From Lophium mytilinum (taxonomy: Eukaryota > Ascomycota > Dothideomycetes > Mytilinidiales > Mytilinidiaceae), in NCBI GenBank assembly GCA_010093605.1, contig MU004189.1, positions 193,834 to 257,833 on the forward strand: DNA of 64,000 nt, written 5' to 3'. The notes beneath the pieces were generated by a model. It saw only the letters and a list, made by a program, of their open reading frames with translations, was not told where the DNA came from and did no database searches. Position 1 is the first letter of the stretch, and each line of letters starts with the position of its first letter. Below are positions 33,558 through 44,552 of this stretch, in pieces. The position numbers and the translations under genes are program-made.

Positions 33558-34497
33558 TCAGTCCTCCATTCTCGCATCCGCCTCCTCCTCTACTGGTTCC
33601 CTCGGCTCCTGAGCCTCATGGTACTGTATGGCATCATCAATATAGCTCAACACTGCACCAACACTATCCTCCTTCTGCACATCCAACTGCAGAAACGATA
33701 CCATGCTGAAATCATCAATTAGCTGCGCAACCGCCTTATTCAACTGATGAAACGAGCTCCCGCCCATCACATTCTCCACAGCAGTTGGATCGCTGCTGCG
33801 AATCGCGCCTGGCTTTTCCTCTTCGACATGGCGGGCCTCGTCGTCGTCGATCAGGCCCGCGTCCGGGTCGATGAAGCGTTTTAGGTCCCTCCGCGGTATC
33901 TGGCCTTTCACAAGATCCATCTTCGAAAGGATGTTGATATGCGGCATCTCGAGCATCATCATCGCCGACATGGCGCTCAGGGTACCAGCGAAGAACTTCG
34001 GGCGATCAATGATGAACGTGCTCTCCAGAAGATACGCCGCGCACATCCTGATATTCAGGCTCCCGCCCATAAGCACCTGCACTAGTTTCGGCAAGATCGG
34101 GACATGCGTGTACAGCTCAATCTGTCCGGGCATGTCGAACACGATCAGGTATTCCTCGGTCACCAGATCGAGGGGCTCGGTCAGGAAATCGAGGTTCTCG
34201 AGCAGGAACTCGAAGCAGTATATGAGCCCGCCGTTGGGGCCGAGCCCCATTTCTTCCATGACGTCGGAGAGGGAGATGAGGTCTTTGATGTCGATGTCGG
34301 GCGCGAAGGAGAACTCTTCGGCGGCGGGGTCGAGGTTGACATAGTAGCATGGCCGTTTGTTGTTTTGAAGGTGCTGGATGAGCGCGGTGCAAAAGGTGGA
34401 TTTGCCGGCGCCGGCGGGGCCCTAATGAGGGTCAGAATAGAGGGGACAGAGGGAAAAGGGGAGAGCTTGCCATGACTAAGGTGCCGAATTTGCTCAT
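33558..34497 (-). CDS. GPN3: GPN-loop GTPase 3 (GPN3)
   Basis: GPN GTPases chaperone assembly and nuclear import of RNA polymerases II and III. Exons 34497-34471 and 34421-33558 give 296 residues. The P-loop GPAGAGKSTFC spans the splice junction, and the GPN loop GPNGGLIYCFEFLLENL, the switch DMPGQIELYTH and the NKxD-like LSKMDLVKG follow in order. The C-terminal helix LIDDFSMVSFLQLDVQKEDS and IDDAIQYHEAQEP are GPN3-type. The intron uses a GC donor (GCAAGC...ATTAG, 49 nt). The 27-nt first exon codes MSKFGTLVM, the exact family start, so the GC-AG reading is required: no GT donor gives the P-loop. Head is about 0.5 kb from the MED4 stop. Confidence 0.92.
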
Positions 34498-35002
34498 TGT
34501 CGTGGTTGTTCGCGGTGCAGCACCGCGGGAGCTTTGGTGGGGGTTGCAAGGTGAACTGGAACTAGAGGTTGTATCTTTTTATTGCCGGGCGGTGAAAGAT
34601 CACGTAAGCAGCCCTAATATAAGGTTCGAGCTGCCCTTTATGGGCAGATACAGGGCACAGGGTTCCACGGGTAGGGTTGGCGGAGGGGTCCTGGAGCTTT
34701 ACCGATCCAAGTGCTTTAAGTGCTTTGGGAAAGCTTCGAGGAATTTACAGCGGAAGTATCTTCACAACCTACAAAATCTAGACGCAGTGACAGATTAACA
34801 AAGCTTACAATTCCAAATTTCATCCAATATTATAGTAGTAACTAGGGAAGCTTGATGGGCATTGTCAAATCATGTATGCCGCCGGCTGAGCAAGCGGCAC
34901 ATGGACAGCTATATGTGCGGCCTCGAAAAAGCCAAGAGAGGACTGGACATGATATTAGGGGTATGTAGTCCAAGATGGAAAGCGCACATAGATAGCGGCT
35001 GA
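34498..35002. other. Intergenic, GPN3 / MED4
   Basis: About 0.5 kb; promoter of GPN3 and 3' end of MED4. Nothing else seen. Confidence 0.4.
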
Positions 35003-35907
35003 CTATTCGTCGTCCGGATCATACATATCCAACCCTTGGAAGACAGCGTGGGGTTGTTGCGCTGGCCTTGCACTAGAGACATAGGCGCTTTCACGTCGTC
35101 GCGCCTCCGCCTCCGCCTCCCTCTCCTGCTGCTCCTGTTTCTCACGCTCCACCTCTTCCGCGCGTCTCTTGTCCTCGGCCTCCTGTTCGGCGGGCCCTAG
35201 CACGGTCGCTGGATCTTGGCCTCGATTAACCATGCCTTGGATGTGGCCGAGTGCTCCTCCCCGGATTATATTGTCAGTAGGCCACGGCATGAACGGTGCT
35301 CGCGATGCCTCTTCTAGCCAATCCTTCTGGGCTTGCGTCAATGTAGACTGAGCCTTCCCATCTCCGTTTTCCTTCGTGGCGTCATGGTTCGTGCCCTGGT
35401 TCGCCGGTGTACCTACTCCATTGGACATGTTGACGTCGGTCTGATCTGTTTGTCCTGCAGGCGCTTCTTCTTTTGCAGGCGGTGGGCGAATTGCGGACGG
35501 GGCTGTGTATTTAGCTAGATTCTTCGCAAACTGTAGCACCTCATCGAAAGGCACGTGGCGCGACGAAGCTGGGAAGGTGGTTGCGGGTGTAGCTAGGAGC
35601 TCCTTGCGCAAATCGGCGAGGGTTGTGAGCGAGCCTTTCAGCTGTCCCTCTAGAGAAGCTACTGTCTGGCGAAGGGAGAGTATGCGAGCATAGTTGGCCT
35701 GATGAACTGCTACTGCGTAGCTTGTCAGAGCTGTCCATAGAACACTGGAACCGACATACGTTGATCCAGCTCTTTGCTCAAGTCATCGTCTGCTGCTACG
35801 AGGTTAACGGCAGCCTGGGTTGAGGGATTGTAGGATGTGATTGAGTCTATCAGCGTGTTGAGAGCGGTTTCGACGCGCTGAAACTGCGTCTGGAGGATGA
35901 CATCCAT
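35003..35907 (-). CDS. MED4: Mediator complex subunit 4 (MED4)
   Basis: Med4 is a middle-module subunit of Mediator, linking activators to RNA polymerase II. Exons 35907-35760 and 35706-35003 give 283 residues. N-terminal helix MDVILQTQFQRVETALNTLI and DLSKELDQLHQANYARILSL, then the family block HVPFDEVLQFAKNLAKYTAP and a WPTDNIIRGGALG motif near residue 190. The C-terminus is a long charged helix (QEREAEAEARRRE) and ends in an acidic DPDDE. The donor GTATGT at 35759 and acceptor at 35707 close in phase. It is divergent from NCS1 with 678 bp between start codons. Confidence 0.85.
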
Positions 35908-36585
35908 GGCGGAAGGTGCAGTTCTGGGGGAAGTCGGGAGGTGGAGCTCAAAGAAGTGGAAGCCAGGAAGCGCGGTTTAGGTGTGGGCTGATTATTTTGC
36001 ACGGCGCTACTGTGGCAAAACACATAGATCTGACAGGTGTAACTACATACATGGCAATGATAGATCTAAAGTCTCCGCAGATGTGCTGCTGGCCAGCGAC
36101 TACCCTTGCCCGCTATTCTTTCCAAAGCACTGTAGACGAGGCGTCTCAGCTCGAGGCAAACGGGCGGCCGAATCAGATGCCGGCCTATATTTGGCCGCCT
36201 CGAACGTTCGGACGATTGCCTCCAAAGCGGTTCTAACCAAGAGTGACGTTCCTAAACGCCTGCCCTTCTCTCACTCCGCGCGCACTCTTCTACCCTCAAT
36301 ACCGCCCCCAACCTCTGCCCCTTCTGCCTATTCACTATCCTCCAGTCTTCTACCTCCTTCGACCGTTTTACGCCACCTCATAACCACGGTACCTAGGTAC
36401 ACTGCCCACCGTCCCCGCCTGGCTGCGCCCCCGCGCCCCTCCATTCTCCCCACCAGCTGCTACCTATCTCTGCGACTGCTTACCCACGAGAGCCCGCGCC
36501 CACCACCACCGACTCTACGCCTGCACGCGAATTCGACTGATCGCTCGACCCGGTACACTGCTGTGGAGTGCCATCCAGACGCACT
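35908..36585. promoter_or_regulatory. Divergent promoter region, MED4 / NCS1
   Basis: About 0.68 kb between diverging starts. The 300 bp next to NCS1 is strongly C/T-rich, like the pyrimidine tracts around fungal transcription starts, and runs into its leader. An open frame of 346 codons crosses it, but it shows no motif and follows from base bias. Confidence 0.5.
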
Positions 36586-37798
36586 ATGGGGAAATCGTAA
36601 GTTGCGCTCTCATTTTCATCCCATGCCGCTTGAGGACTGCGGAGGAGGCCTTTTTAGCCGCCTTGCCAGCCGCTCTATCACCAGTTGGCGACTTCTTTGC
36701 GACCACCATGGAGGAAGCCAGCACTCCCGCCTCCGACTGTCACTGCCTCACTTTCACCGCACTCGGCCTCCTGCTCAACATGTTGCGCACCCCGCTTCAC
36801 GCCTCTCGACACTTTGCCCCGTCACGTCTCGAACCATCGCTACAACGACTACGACTCTGGCACCATGTCTCCGGAACACATTCCCCTCGGTGATGACGAA
36901 GTGCCAATGCTCTCTCAAGAGCATGCATCTACGAACTTTGCCAGACACCGACCCGTCCACATACCTAAGTCCGGGGAGCCCGGCTACGACGACTACATCT
37001 CCAAGCGCGAAGTGGCCCTAGAAATCGGAGTGAAGGCCATGGAGCGCCAATTGAAAATGTAGACCGGCGGTCGGGCGCGTATGATTGCAAAGAATGACTG
37101 GCTGACTGTACCGTCCCATAGGCAGAGCAAGCTCTCTCAACAGGAGCTCGCTGATCTCCAGAAAGCGACACACTTCGACAAGAAGGAGCTGCAACAATGG
37201 TACAAGGGTAAGCCACCCTGTGAGAGTGGGGGTGCATCGAGCAACTGCTAAGCACCACATGGACTTTGTAGGGTTCTTGAAGGATTGCCCCTCCGGCATG
37301 CTCACCAAGGAGGAGTTCCAAAAGATCTACAAGCAGTTCTTCCCATTCGGCGACCCGTCCTCGTTCGCGGATTATGTCTTTAATGTCTTCGACGCGGACA
37401 AATCAGGCACAATCGACTTCAAGGAATTCATCTGCGCATTGAGTGTCACCAGCCGAGGGAAGATGGAGGACAAGTTAGATTGGGCTTTCCAGTTATATGA
37501 CATCGATGGCGACGGCAAGATCAGCTACGAGGAGATGCTTGCGATCGTAGAGGCAATCTACAAAATGGTGCGTTCTCCAACTTTTCTGTTTCTGGCAGTT
37601 CTAACAGAGATCGCGCAGGTCGGCTCCATGGTCAAACTCCCCGAAGACGAAGACACGCCCGAGAAGCGAGTGCGCAAGATCTTCCGCATGATGGACAAGG
37701 ACGAGAACGGCAGCCTGGACATGGCCGAGTTCAAGGAGGGATCCAAGAGGGACGAGACGATCGTTTCGGCGCTGTCGCTGTACGACGGGCTTGTCTAG
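36586..37798 (+). CDS. NCS1: Neuronal calcium sensor 1 (frequenin), N-myristoylated EF-hand protein
   Basis: NCS-1 binds calcium and controls phosphatidylinositol 4-kinase and calcium signalling at membranes. Exons 36586-36596, 37122-37207, 37272-37567 and 37619-37798 give exactly 190 residues, the universal family length. The start [17 protein letters not shown] is the myristoylation consensus (Gly2). EF-hands: the first is non-canonical ([13 protein letters not shown]), and the next three bind calcium: [39 protein letters not shown]. It ends [10 protein letters not shown], as in the yeasts. The first exon is 11 nt and its intron is 525 nt, far longer than other introns here. That intron holds the alternative exon described separately. 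Confidence 0.96.
36865..37058 (+). CDS. NCS1: Candidate alternative first exon of NCS1
   Basis: Inside the large first intron an ATG in good context (CACCATG) opens a frame coding [16 protein letters not shown], then [16 protein letters not shown] and [18 protein letters not shown]. It ends at a donor GTAGAC (37059) in the correct phase 2 to join NCS1 exon 2 at 37122 through a 63-nt intron with a CTGAC branch-like site. The product would have about 65 new residues in place of MGKS and could not be myristoylated. Codon use looks coding. An alternative is a separate upstream reading frame, because the frame meets TAG at 37060 when not spliced. There is no transcript evidence here. Confidence 0.4.
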
Positions 37799-38398
37799 TG
37801 ACTCTTTTCCTTCGTCTTTAGTCCTAGCTGGTGTTCGTGGGGTCATGATATCAAACAGTACATGGGTTTCCTTCGGTCTTGGCATGCACAGGGGTGGTTA
37901 TTGCTTCAGAGCATCACAATTAGTGTACATCCGTTGGTGCACATGAGCGTAGTAGCTGGATTCTATGCAGGTGTACGATTCTGAATGAGCGAGAATGGAA
38001 TTGCCAAAAGGAATCATGCATGGTTGCGGTGAAGACACCTGGTGACGTCGAGCTAATACGAAGTAAATCTGCCTTGCCAAGGAGGATTCGGATCGTCAGC
38101 ACGCTACTTCGTAGGTTGAGGCGAGCGACAGCTTGCCCGTAACAATTTATTTATCGACCGACCTCCATTCACCATACACACTGCATCGACCAGTCGCCCG
38201 CCCACAGACCCTCCATTGCACAGCTTGTCCAAGATAGGGACCTCGTAGGTGCACGCAGGATCCAAGCCCTCAAGGGCGACGTACGCATTCTAGCGGGAGT
38301 CCCAACACAGCCCTGCAGCTCATTGCACCGGCATCAGACAAACAGCAGCAGTCTCCGAAACACCCCGTTTGACTACACACCTCGCCATAAACCTCGCA
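37799..38398. other. Intergenic, NCS1 / TM9SF gene
   Basis: 0.6 kb between two genes on the same strand; nothing further recognised. Confidence 0.4.
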
Positions 38399-40451
38399 AT
38401 GCGGCTATACCGTCTCCCCTCGTGGGGAGCCCTATCGACGCTCCTCCTGCTCGCCCCCTCGCCCTCCTCCGCCTTCTACTTCCCCGGTATGGCGCCGACA
38501 TCGTACAAAGAGGGCGACAAAGTCCCAATGTACGTGAATCACCTCACGCCGGCCGACTCGTCGGTAGACCGCAAGCTGCGGTCGGTCTTCTCATTCGACT
38601 ACTACCACCCGCCGTTCCACTTCTGCCAGCCTGAGGGCGGACCAAAAGAAATTCGCGAGTCGCTAGGCAGCATACTATTTGGGGATCGCATACAAACATC
38701 ACCGTTCGTGCTGCATATGGGGAAGAATGAGTCCTGTAAGGCCATATGCAAAGAAGCGATATTCTCGCCAAGGGATGCGGTGTTTGTGAACAGCAGGATT
38801 TATCAGGGCTATGACCTCAACTGGTTGATTGATGGGCTACCAGCCGCGCAGCTCTTGAAAGACCCGGACTCGGACAAGGAATTCTACAGCCCTGGCTTTG
38901 CGCTGGGGTCGGTTTCAGTTGACCAACCAGTTCTAAACAATCACTATGATATCGTGATTGACTACCATGAGGCTGGGAAGAACAACTTCAGGGTTGTGGG
39001 GGTCTTGGTGGACCCGTACTCCATCAAAGACTCGAAGTTTGTGGATATCGATAAGGGCGAATGCCCAGGACTCGAAGGGGGAAGCACCTCTCCCTTGACT
39101 TTGTCAGAAGAGAAGGATACAGGAGTGACGTACACCTACAGCGTCTACTGGAGGCTTTCCCCGACACCCTTCGCTACTCGCTGGGACAAATACCTCCATG
39201 TCTACGACCCAAAGATCCACTGGTTCTCCCTGATCAACTCTGCCGTCATCGTCACGTTCCTGATTGGAATGGTCAGCACTATTCTCATCCGGACCCTGAG
39301 AAAGGACATTGCGAGGTACAACAGGCTGGATCAGTTTGCATTGGACGATTTTGGTAGCACTAGTGCTGTTGAAGATGGAGTGCAAGAAGATTCTGGGTGG
39401 AAGCTGGTTCATGGAGACGTCTTCCGCTCTCCCACGAACCCCCTATTCCTCAGTATCATGCTTGGCAATGGAGCACAACTTTTCATGATGGCTGGGCTGA
39501 CGATTGGTAAGTATTGTCAATGGAAGCCAAAACACTATACTAATAACGAGCAGCATTCGCTCTTCTCGGCTTCCTCTCCCCGTCCAACCGCGGCTCCTTA
39601 GCGACTGTCATGATCATCTTCTACACCGTCTTCGGCTTCATCGGCGGCTACGTCTCTTCACGCCTCTACAAGTTCTTCGGTGGCGAAAAGTGGAAGCAAA
39701 ACTTTGCCTATACGCCCTTTGCGCTGCCCGGCCTTGTCTTCGCCGTCTTCTTCCTCCTGAATCTTTTCGTCTGGGCTCGCGCATCTTCCGGCGCCGTTCC
39801 TTTCTCAACCATGCTCGTCATCGTCCTCATCTGGTTCCTGATCTCCGTCCCACTCTCCCTTGCTGGCTCCTGGCTCGGCTTCAAACAGCCTGCCATTGAG
39901 CAACCTGTTCGTACCAACCAGATCCCCCGCCAAATCCCACCAAGCGGCGGCTATCTCCGCGCTTTCCCGAGCATGGCGCTCGCCGGCGTCCTCCCCTTCG
40001 GCGCCATCTTCGTCGAGCTCTACTTCATTATGAACTCGATCTGGTTTAGCAAGGTCTACTATATGTTTGGTTTCCTGTTTATTTGCTACGGGCTCATGAT
40101 CATGACGTGTGCGGCGGTGACGGTGCTGATGATTTACTTCCTGCTCTGTGCTGAGAATTACCATTGGCAGTGGAGGAGCTTTTGCACAGCGGGCGCAAGT
40201 GCGGCGTACGTCTTCCTGGCGGCGATCTTGTACTGGGTTAAGGATTTGAGCTTTGGGAGCTGGACAAGTGGGGTGTTGTATCTAGGGTACAGTGCGCTGC
40301 TTAGTGTGCTGTTTTTCGTGCTTACAGGTATGTTTCCCCCATCTCACATGACAACCTTTTGAACCGTAACTAACACAAGTCAGGCACAATCGGCTTTTTC
40401 GCCTCCTGGCTCTTCGTTCTCAAGATTTATAAGTCCATCAAAGTCGACTAA
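38399..40451 (+). CDS. TM9SF/EMP70 family nonaspanin
   Basis: Nonaspanins are Golgi/endosomal nine-TM proteins that sort membrane cargo. Exons 38399-39506, 39554-40327 and 40384-40451 give 649 residues. Signal peptide: MRLYRLPSWGALSTLLLL. The luminal domain contains VNHLTPADSSVDRK, SFDYYHPPFHFCQP, GESLG-type EIRESLGSILFGDRI and YDLNWLIDGLPAA. The TM part shows KIHWFSLINSAVIVTFL, FLIGMVSTILIRTLRKDI, HGDVFRSPTNPLFLSIMLG and YVSSRLYKFFGG; TM9 is followed by LKIYKSIKVD, the family C-terminal KxD-type retrieval motif. Exon 2 switches from C-rich to G-rich near 40050. All introns close in phase. Confidence 0.93.
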
Positions 40452-40857
40452 ACACCAGCTTGATAGTAATTACGATTTTGGAGCTGGCAGTAAAGCAGGC
40501 ACGAAAGATGGCGAGTATCCAGCAAGCGCAATACAGCGGGCGCAGTTCTTTCTTACTGTCAAAAATAGGGAACACTTGTTACCTTTTGTATATTTAGAAC
40601 GACCTGTCAGTGGAGTCTGGAACTTCGGTTTTCTTGGCACGTATGGCATGGCGTTGGTTATGTATGACATTGCTGAGACAAGAGCAAAACGGTCTTGTGT
40701 ATGCTTCTTGTACACGCTTTTACCGTGGTCCAACATGATCAATCAAAGGACGAATCGGAACTGTTTTACTCGGTCGTATAGATTATAGAACCGCATACGT
40801 TCAAACCAACCCCCCTCCCCCTTATCACCAAACCCCCTTTTCCCCCCTTTACTCAGA
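40452..40857. other. Convergent intergenic, 0.4 kb
   Basis: 3' sides of two convergent genes, with a C-run rich strip near 40810-40855. Nothing else seen. Confidence 0.35.
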
Positions 40858-42252
40858 CTAGAATATCGCCACCGCATTCGGCGGACTCGCCACACCCCCA
40901 GGCACCTTCAACGGCACGCTCGCGACGAAAAAACTCCACCGCTTCTTCTCCTCGCACACCCGCGCTAGCTCCTCTAGATCAAACAGCTCCCCAATCGGCA
41001 CCCCCCACCCCGCCAACAGCCACTGGTGCAGCAAGCCCCCGCCCTGCATCTCCCCCTCGAAACTCTCCCCGGCCCACACCCCGCCTATGGCTGTGTGCGG
41101 GCCCGCGATCGGCGCGCGCTCGAACGACGGCGCGTCCGACGCGACGGCGCAGAAGCCGCTGTCCCAGATCCAGCGCAGCACGGCGAGCGAGGGCTCGAGG
41201 CCGATGAAGTCGGGGGAGGGGCGGGTGGCGAGGGCGGCTTGGGCGGCCGGGGGTAGGGCTTCGTAGGCGAGGGTGAAGCCGGAGCGGAGCAGGAGGATGT
41301 CGCCGGCGCGGGGGACGGTGTTGGTGGAGGCGAGCATTTGGCGGATGTGGGAGAGGGGGATGGAGGTGCTGGTTAGGGCGGAGACGGGCAGGGAGTGGGT
41401 GGTGCAGAAGCGGGGGTAGTCGAGGAGGATGCCGCGGGTTGTGAGGCCGCCGGCGGAGACCCAGGCTGGGAGGGGGGTGAGTTTGGGGGGTTTTTTCGAT
41501 GGGAGATGGGAGGGGGCAGGGGTTGGGGTTGGGGTTGGGGTTGGGTAGGAGGTTGAGGTAGATTGAAGAGGTGAGATTGGGGTAAGATAACATAGCGCGA
41601 AGAGCTTAAGAAAGATTTGAGAGGTTGAAAAGATGGAGTCATAGGGTTGAGACGGAGGCGTGAGGTCGAGATTGCCTTACCATCTATACCGATTACGTTC
41701 GGATCATCCAATTCTTCTTGGACGTGGCCATTGTAAAACCTTTTCGCTTTTTGGTATCCTGCAGTGAGCAGTAACGGGGTCAGACTCTTTTCTGATTCCT
41801 CGATATCTCTTCCAATGAAGAAAAACTTACCGTAATGCCTAAACCCATCCCACTGACTGCTGCATTGCGTATTGAAAGTCAATATATCGTCGTTTACTGC
41901 ACGCTTCTCGCCGTCTGGCTTTGCTGCGTCAACACTGTCCCACAAATCTCCCCATACCAATGCCAGGACAGCAAAGAGGGCTATTTACTTTACTGCGATT
42001 CACAAGCTTCCACTCAAACGGGTTCCGATCAAAGCTTGGATGGCTCGGCTTATTAAGATACCAATCAAGGCTCACGCGCTCCCCCGTTTTGATCTCGGTT
42101 GCAGCCGCAGCCACGACCGCGGGCGTGAGCATGTTCAGGGCGCCAAGTGCATCTTCTGAACCGTACAGTCCCCAGGCATTGCCTGCTGGGCCGGAGGGGT
42201 CGAGGGGAAGAGACGAGAAAGGCGGACGGGGTGGTGGATTGGTGATGACCAT
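40858..42252 (-). CDS. Cyclase-family metal-dependent hydrolase
   Basis: The family (PF04199) includes bacterial kynurenine formamidase and fungal cyclase-like proteins that act on amides or lactones with a bound metal. Exons 42252-41994, 41947-41831, 41758-41681 and 41465-40858 give 353 residues. Motifs: WGLYGSEDALGALNMLTP at the N-terminus, FNTQCSSQWDGFRHYG (HxGTHxD-like region), YNGHVQEELDDPNVIGIDAW, GGLTTRGILLDYPRF and GDILLLRSGF. The C-terminus has the family GPHTAIGGVWAGE and WLLAGWGVPIGELFDLEELA. The residues normally forming the metal site are only partly visible, so activity is not assured. The third intron (41466-41680) holds a TTGGGG-type tract. All phases close. Confidence 0.85.
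41518..41547. repeat. G-rich tract (GGGGTT)n within an intron
   Basis: Four and a half GGGGTT units in direct array, inside intron 3 of the cyclase gene, on the plus strand (C-rich in the transcript). It can form a G-quadruplex on the non-template strand. It is not the fungal telomere repeat TTAGGG. Confidence 0.8.
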
Positions 42253-42568
42253 TTTGGAGATGATAGGCTGAATTGATTACTTAATTGCTAGAAGGAAACT
42301 TGATAGAAGAACGAAAATGATGTTAAAAGAGAATCTGAGTCTTGCCGCATTAATCTTGACATGGTCCTTCCTTCAATCATAAATAGTGATGAGGTGCAGC
42401 GTGAGAGTCGTGAAAGCCCCGCAAAAAAGGTGGGGCGAGCGGGCTTCTCTCCGCGTTTGACTCCTCTTCCTGATTAGGAGAAAAGACGGAGAACAGCACT
42501 GCCCGTGGTGTCACCGCATCGAATTGAGATACAAAAAGAGCAGTTGAGTTGACGAAATTAACAACTTT
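42253..42568. other. Intergenic 0.3 kb
   Basis: Promoter of the cyclase gene and 3' side of the next; nothing else seen. Confidence 0.35.
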
Positions 42569-44552
42569 TCAACTGATATGCGGAACATACTGAGACCAAC
42601 TAGGTTGCCTATACACTTCTTCCGGAAGTCTTGCAATATTGAGGAAGCATTCCACAACAAGGTAGGTCCTCGAAAAGAGATAAAGGGGAGGAACGAGTAA
42701 CCAGAACAGGATTATTATAACCCAATCATGATCAGACACTTTGGGGAACTTGTTCATTCCAAACAAGGCGCCTAGTACCGCAAGCAAAGCAGGACCAGCA
42801 CCGAAAATTGCCGCGCTCGACATCCGCCATAGTATCCGTTGCGTGTGAGATGCAAAAGGCGCCGTCCAAGCCAAAAGGTACAGCCCACCATATACAAATC
42901 CAGCGAGAATGAAAGCAAGCATATCCGTGTATGGTAGGGCTTCGTCGAAGGGGAAGCTTTCAAATAAGCCGGATTTGAGACGTCTCTTCACAGCTACCAA
43001 CGGATATTCCGAAAAGCTACTAAATAGCCTATATCTCATGTGATGTAAACTCCATGGGTCTATACAATACGTCGTGCTCCGCAGGGATATTTGGTCGGGT
43101 GGGTCTGGATACTTTTGTAACGCCTCCGATGCTAGCTTCCACAAGCGAGAGCATACCTCATCTAGCTCGATCCAAGTACTTTGGGGATCTTCAGTGCCGG
43201 GAAAAGAAAGAAAAGAAACTTGGATATTATAGTGGGCGTGGTCGGGTAAGAGTCTAAGTGTCGAGCCCGGCTCTACAGCGTTTATGTGTACAGTTTCCGC
43301 AGGAAAGGCCGCATCGGAATCAATACTAGCGTTGTCGCTCGTCCTGTCCCGTTCGCGTAGTGTGATCGTCTCAGATAAGGGGAAACCGTAGGAAACCGCT
43401 TTTTGCCAAGGCAAGGCATCACCTAGGCTACCCCTCATCAAGGAGAAAAGAGCACAGATGGGATGAGCATCTTCTCCTTTGATCAAGGTGGGCTCTTGAG
43501 CATCTAGTGGCTTATCCCACCAAAGCAGGTAGATAAGTAGTGTACAAATGGCATGTGCGGAGACGTTAAGCTCTAGTAGACTGATCGGAAGGCCTTCAGC
43601 TATTCGCGTAATACAGACAACGCAGAACCATAGCGCCTGAGAGCACACGATGAATTTAGCCAGGCCGTTTGCTTTCCCTTTATCTTCAATGTCTTCTTTT
43701 GAGATATCTGGAATAAGTCGTGGTTCCATCCGTGCGATAAGTCGAAGTCCAACTGGTGTGAGTACGACGCGCCGAAGGCTATTTGGGAGGAATGGCTGGT
43801 CGGCATCGCTGGTGTCCATTGCAAATCCGCCCATTCTGGTGTAGAAGCCGTGGACTAATGTCCATGGCTGCTTTCCATGGTACGGAGAATTTCCGAGGTT
43901 GTAAAAATCTTCCTGCATCTAACATTCGGGTAAGATAAGGCATACATACGCAAGGTGGACTTAAGTCATATGCGACATGACGGAGTCGAGATGACATCAG
44001 ACTACTAAGAAAATCTAATGGAACAAAACGATGCAGGGATGGAGTGGACACTGGCAGCTAGACATTGACTGGTGGGCTAAAAAGTGAAGGACTTTCGCTG
44101 CAACGTTCGCTTACCTCGATAGTATCTGCAGAAGATTCACCTCCCTTTCTCATTATCCTTTTCATGCTGTTGAATATCTTTCTATGAAGTGGTATCAAAG
44201 GTTCCAGTTCTTGGAGTTTGCGCATATAGTTGCAGATCTTAAGAGCCTCTTGTCGCTCCCGAAAAGCAGCATACGCGATCTGTTATTGAGTCAGCCTGAA
44301 GACCCAAAGATCCCATGAAATTTCGATTCCTACGAGTTCGGGGGCCAAAAGGCCTACAAGAAGCCATCCAAGCCTTCGCCATCGCTGACTGGAAAGTTTG
44401 CCATGCTCCGGCAAGTTGAGATGAACGACCGTCCACACGCATAAGCCCATTGTTACTAGGCATGTGGATAGTACGCTGTATGTCCCCCGATGGGTAGGTT
44501 CCGGTTTCCATACTGAATGATTGCTTGGATGGCTTCCAAAAGGGGCGAACAT
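42569..44552 (-). CDS. Fungal multi-pass membrane protein of an expanded family
   Basis: Exons from the ATG at about 44552 to 44334, 44279-44115 and 43918-42569 give about 577 residues. Motifs: CVWTVVHLNLPEHG, RLGWLLVGLLAPELIAYAAF, RERQEALKICNYMRKLQ, then PWTLVHGFYTRMGGFAMD, LIYLLWWDKPLDAQEP and YLLAWTAPFASHTQRILW, with ARLPEEVYRQPSWSQYVPHI at the end. These recur in a large uncharacterised family in filamentous ascomycetes. I count about six or seven TM segments. Introns 44280-44333 and 43919-44114 (196 nt) close in phase. The N-terminus may extend further: a hydrophobic leader-like LPSFLAFFFSCVNYQ lies near 44670, but no clean junction was found. No function is known. Confidence 0.75.

Noticed and set aside
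35981-37021. A 346-codon open frame across the NCS1 promoter and first intron.
   Set aside because: Low-complexity, Pro/Ser/Arg-rich, no motifs; open because the strand is C-rich. It overlaps the certain NCS1 first exon in another frame.
41518-41547. GGGGTT units as a telomere or internal telomeric scar.
   Set aside because: Fungal telomeres use TTAGGG; the tract is short and lies in a well-placed intron.
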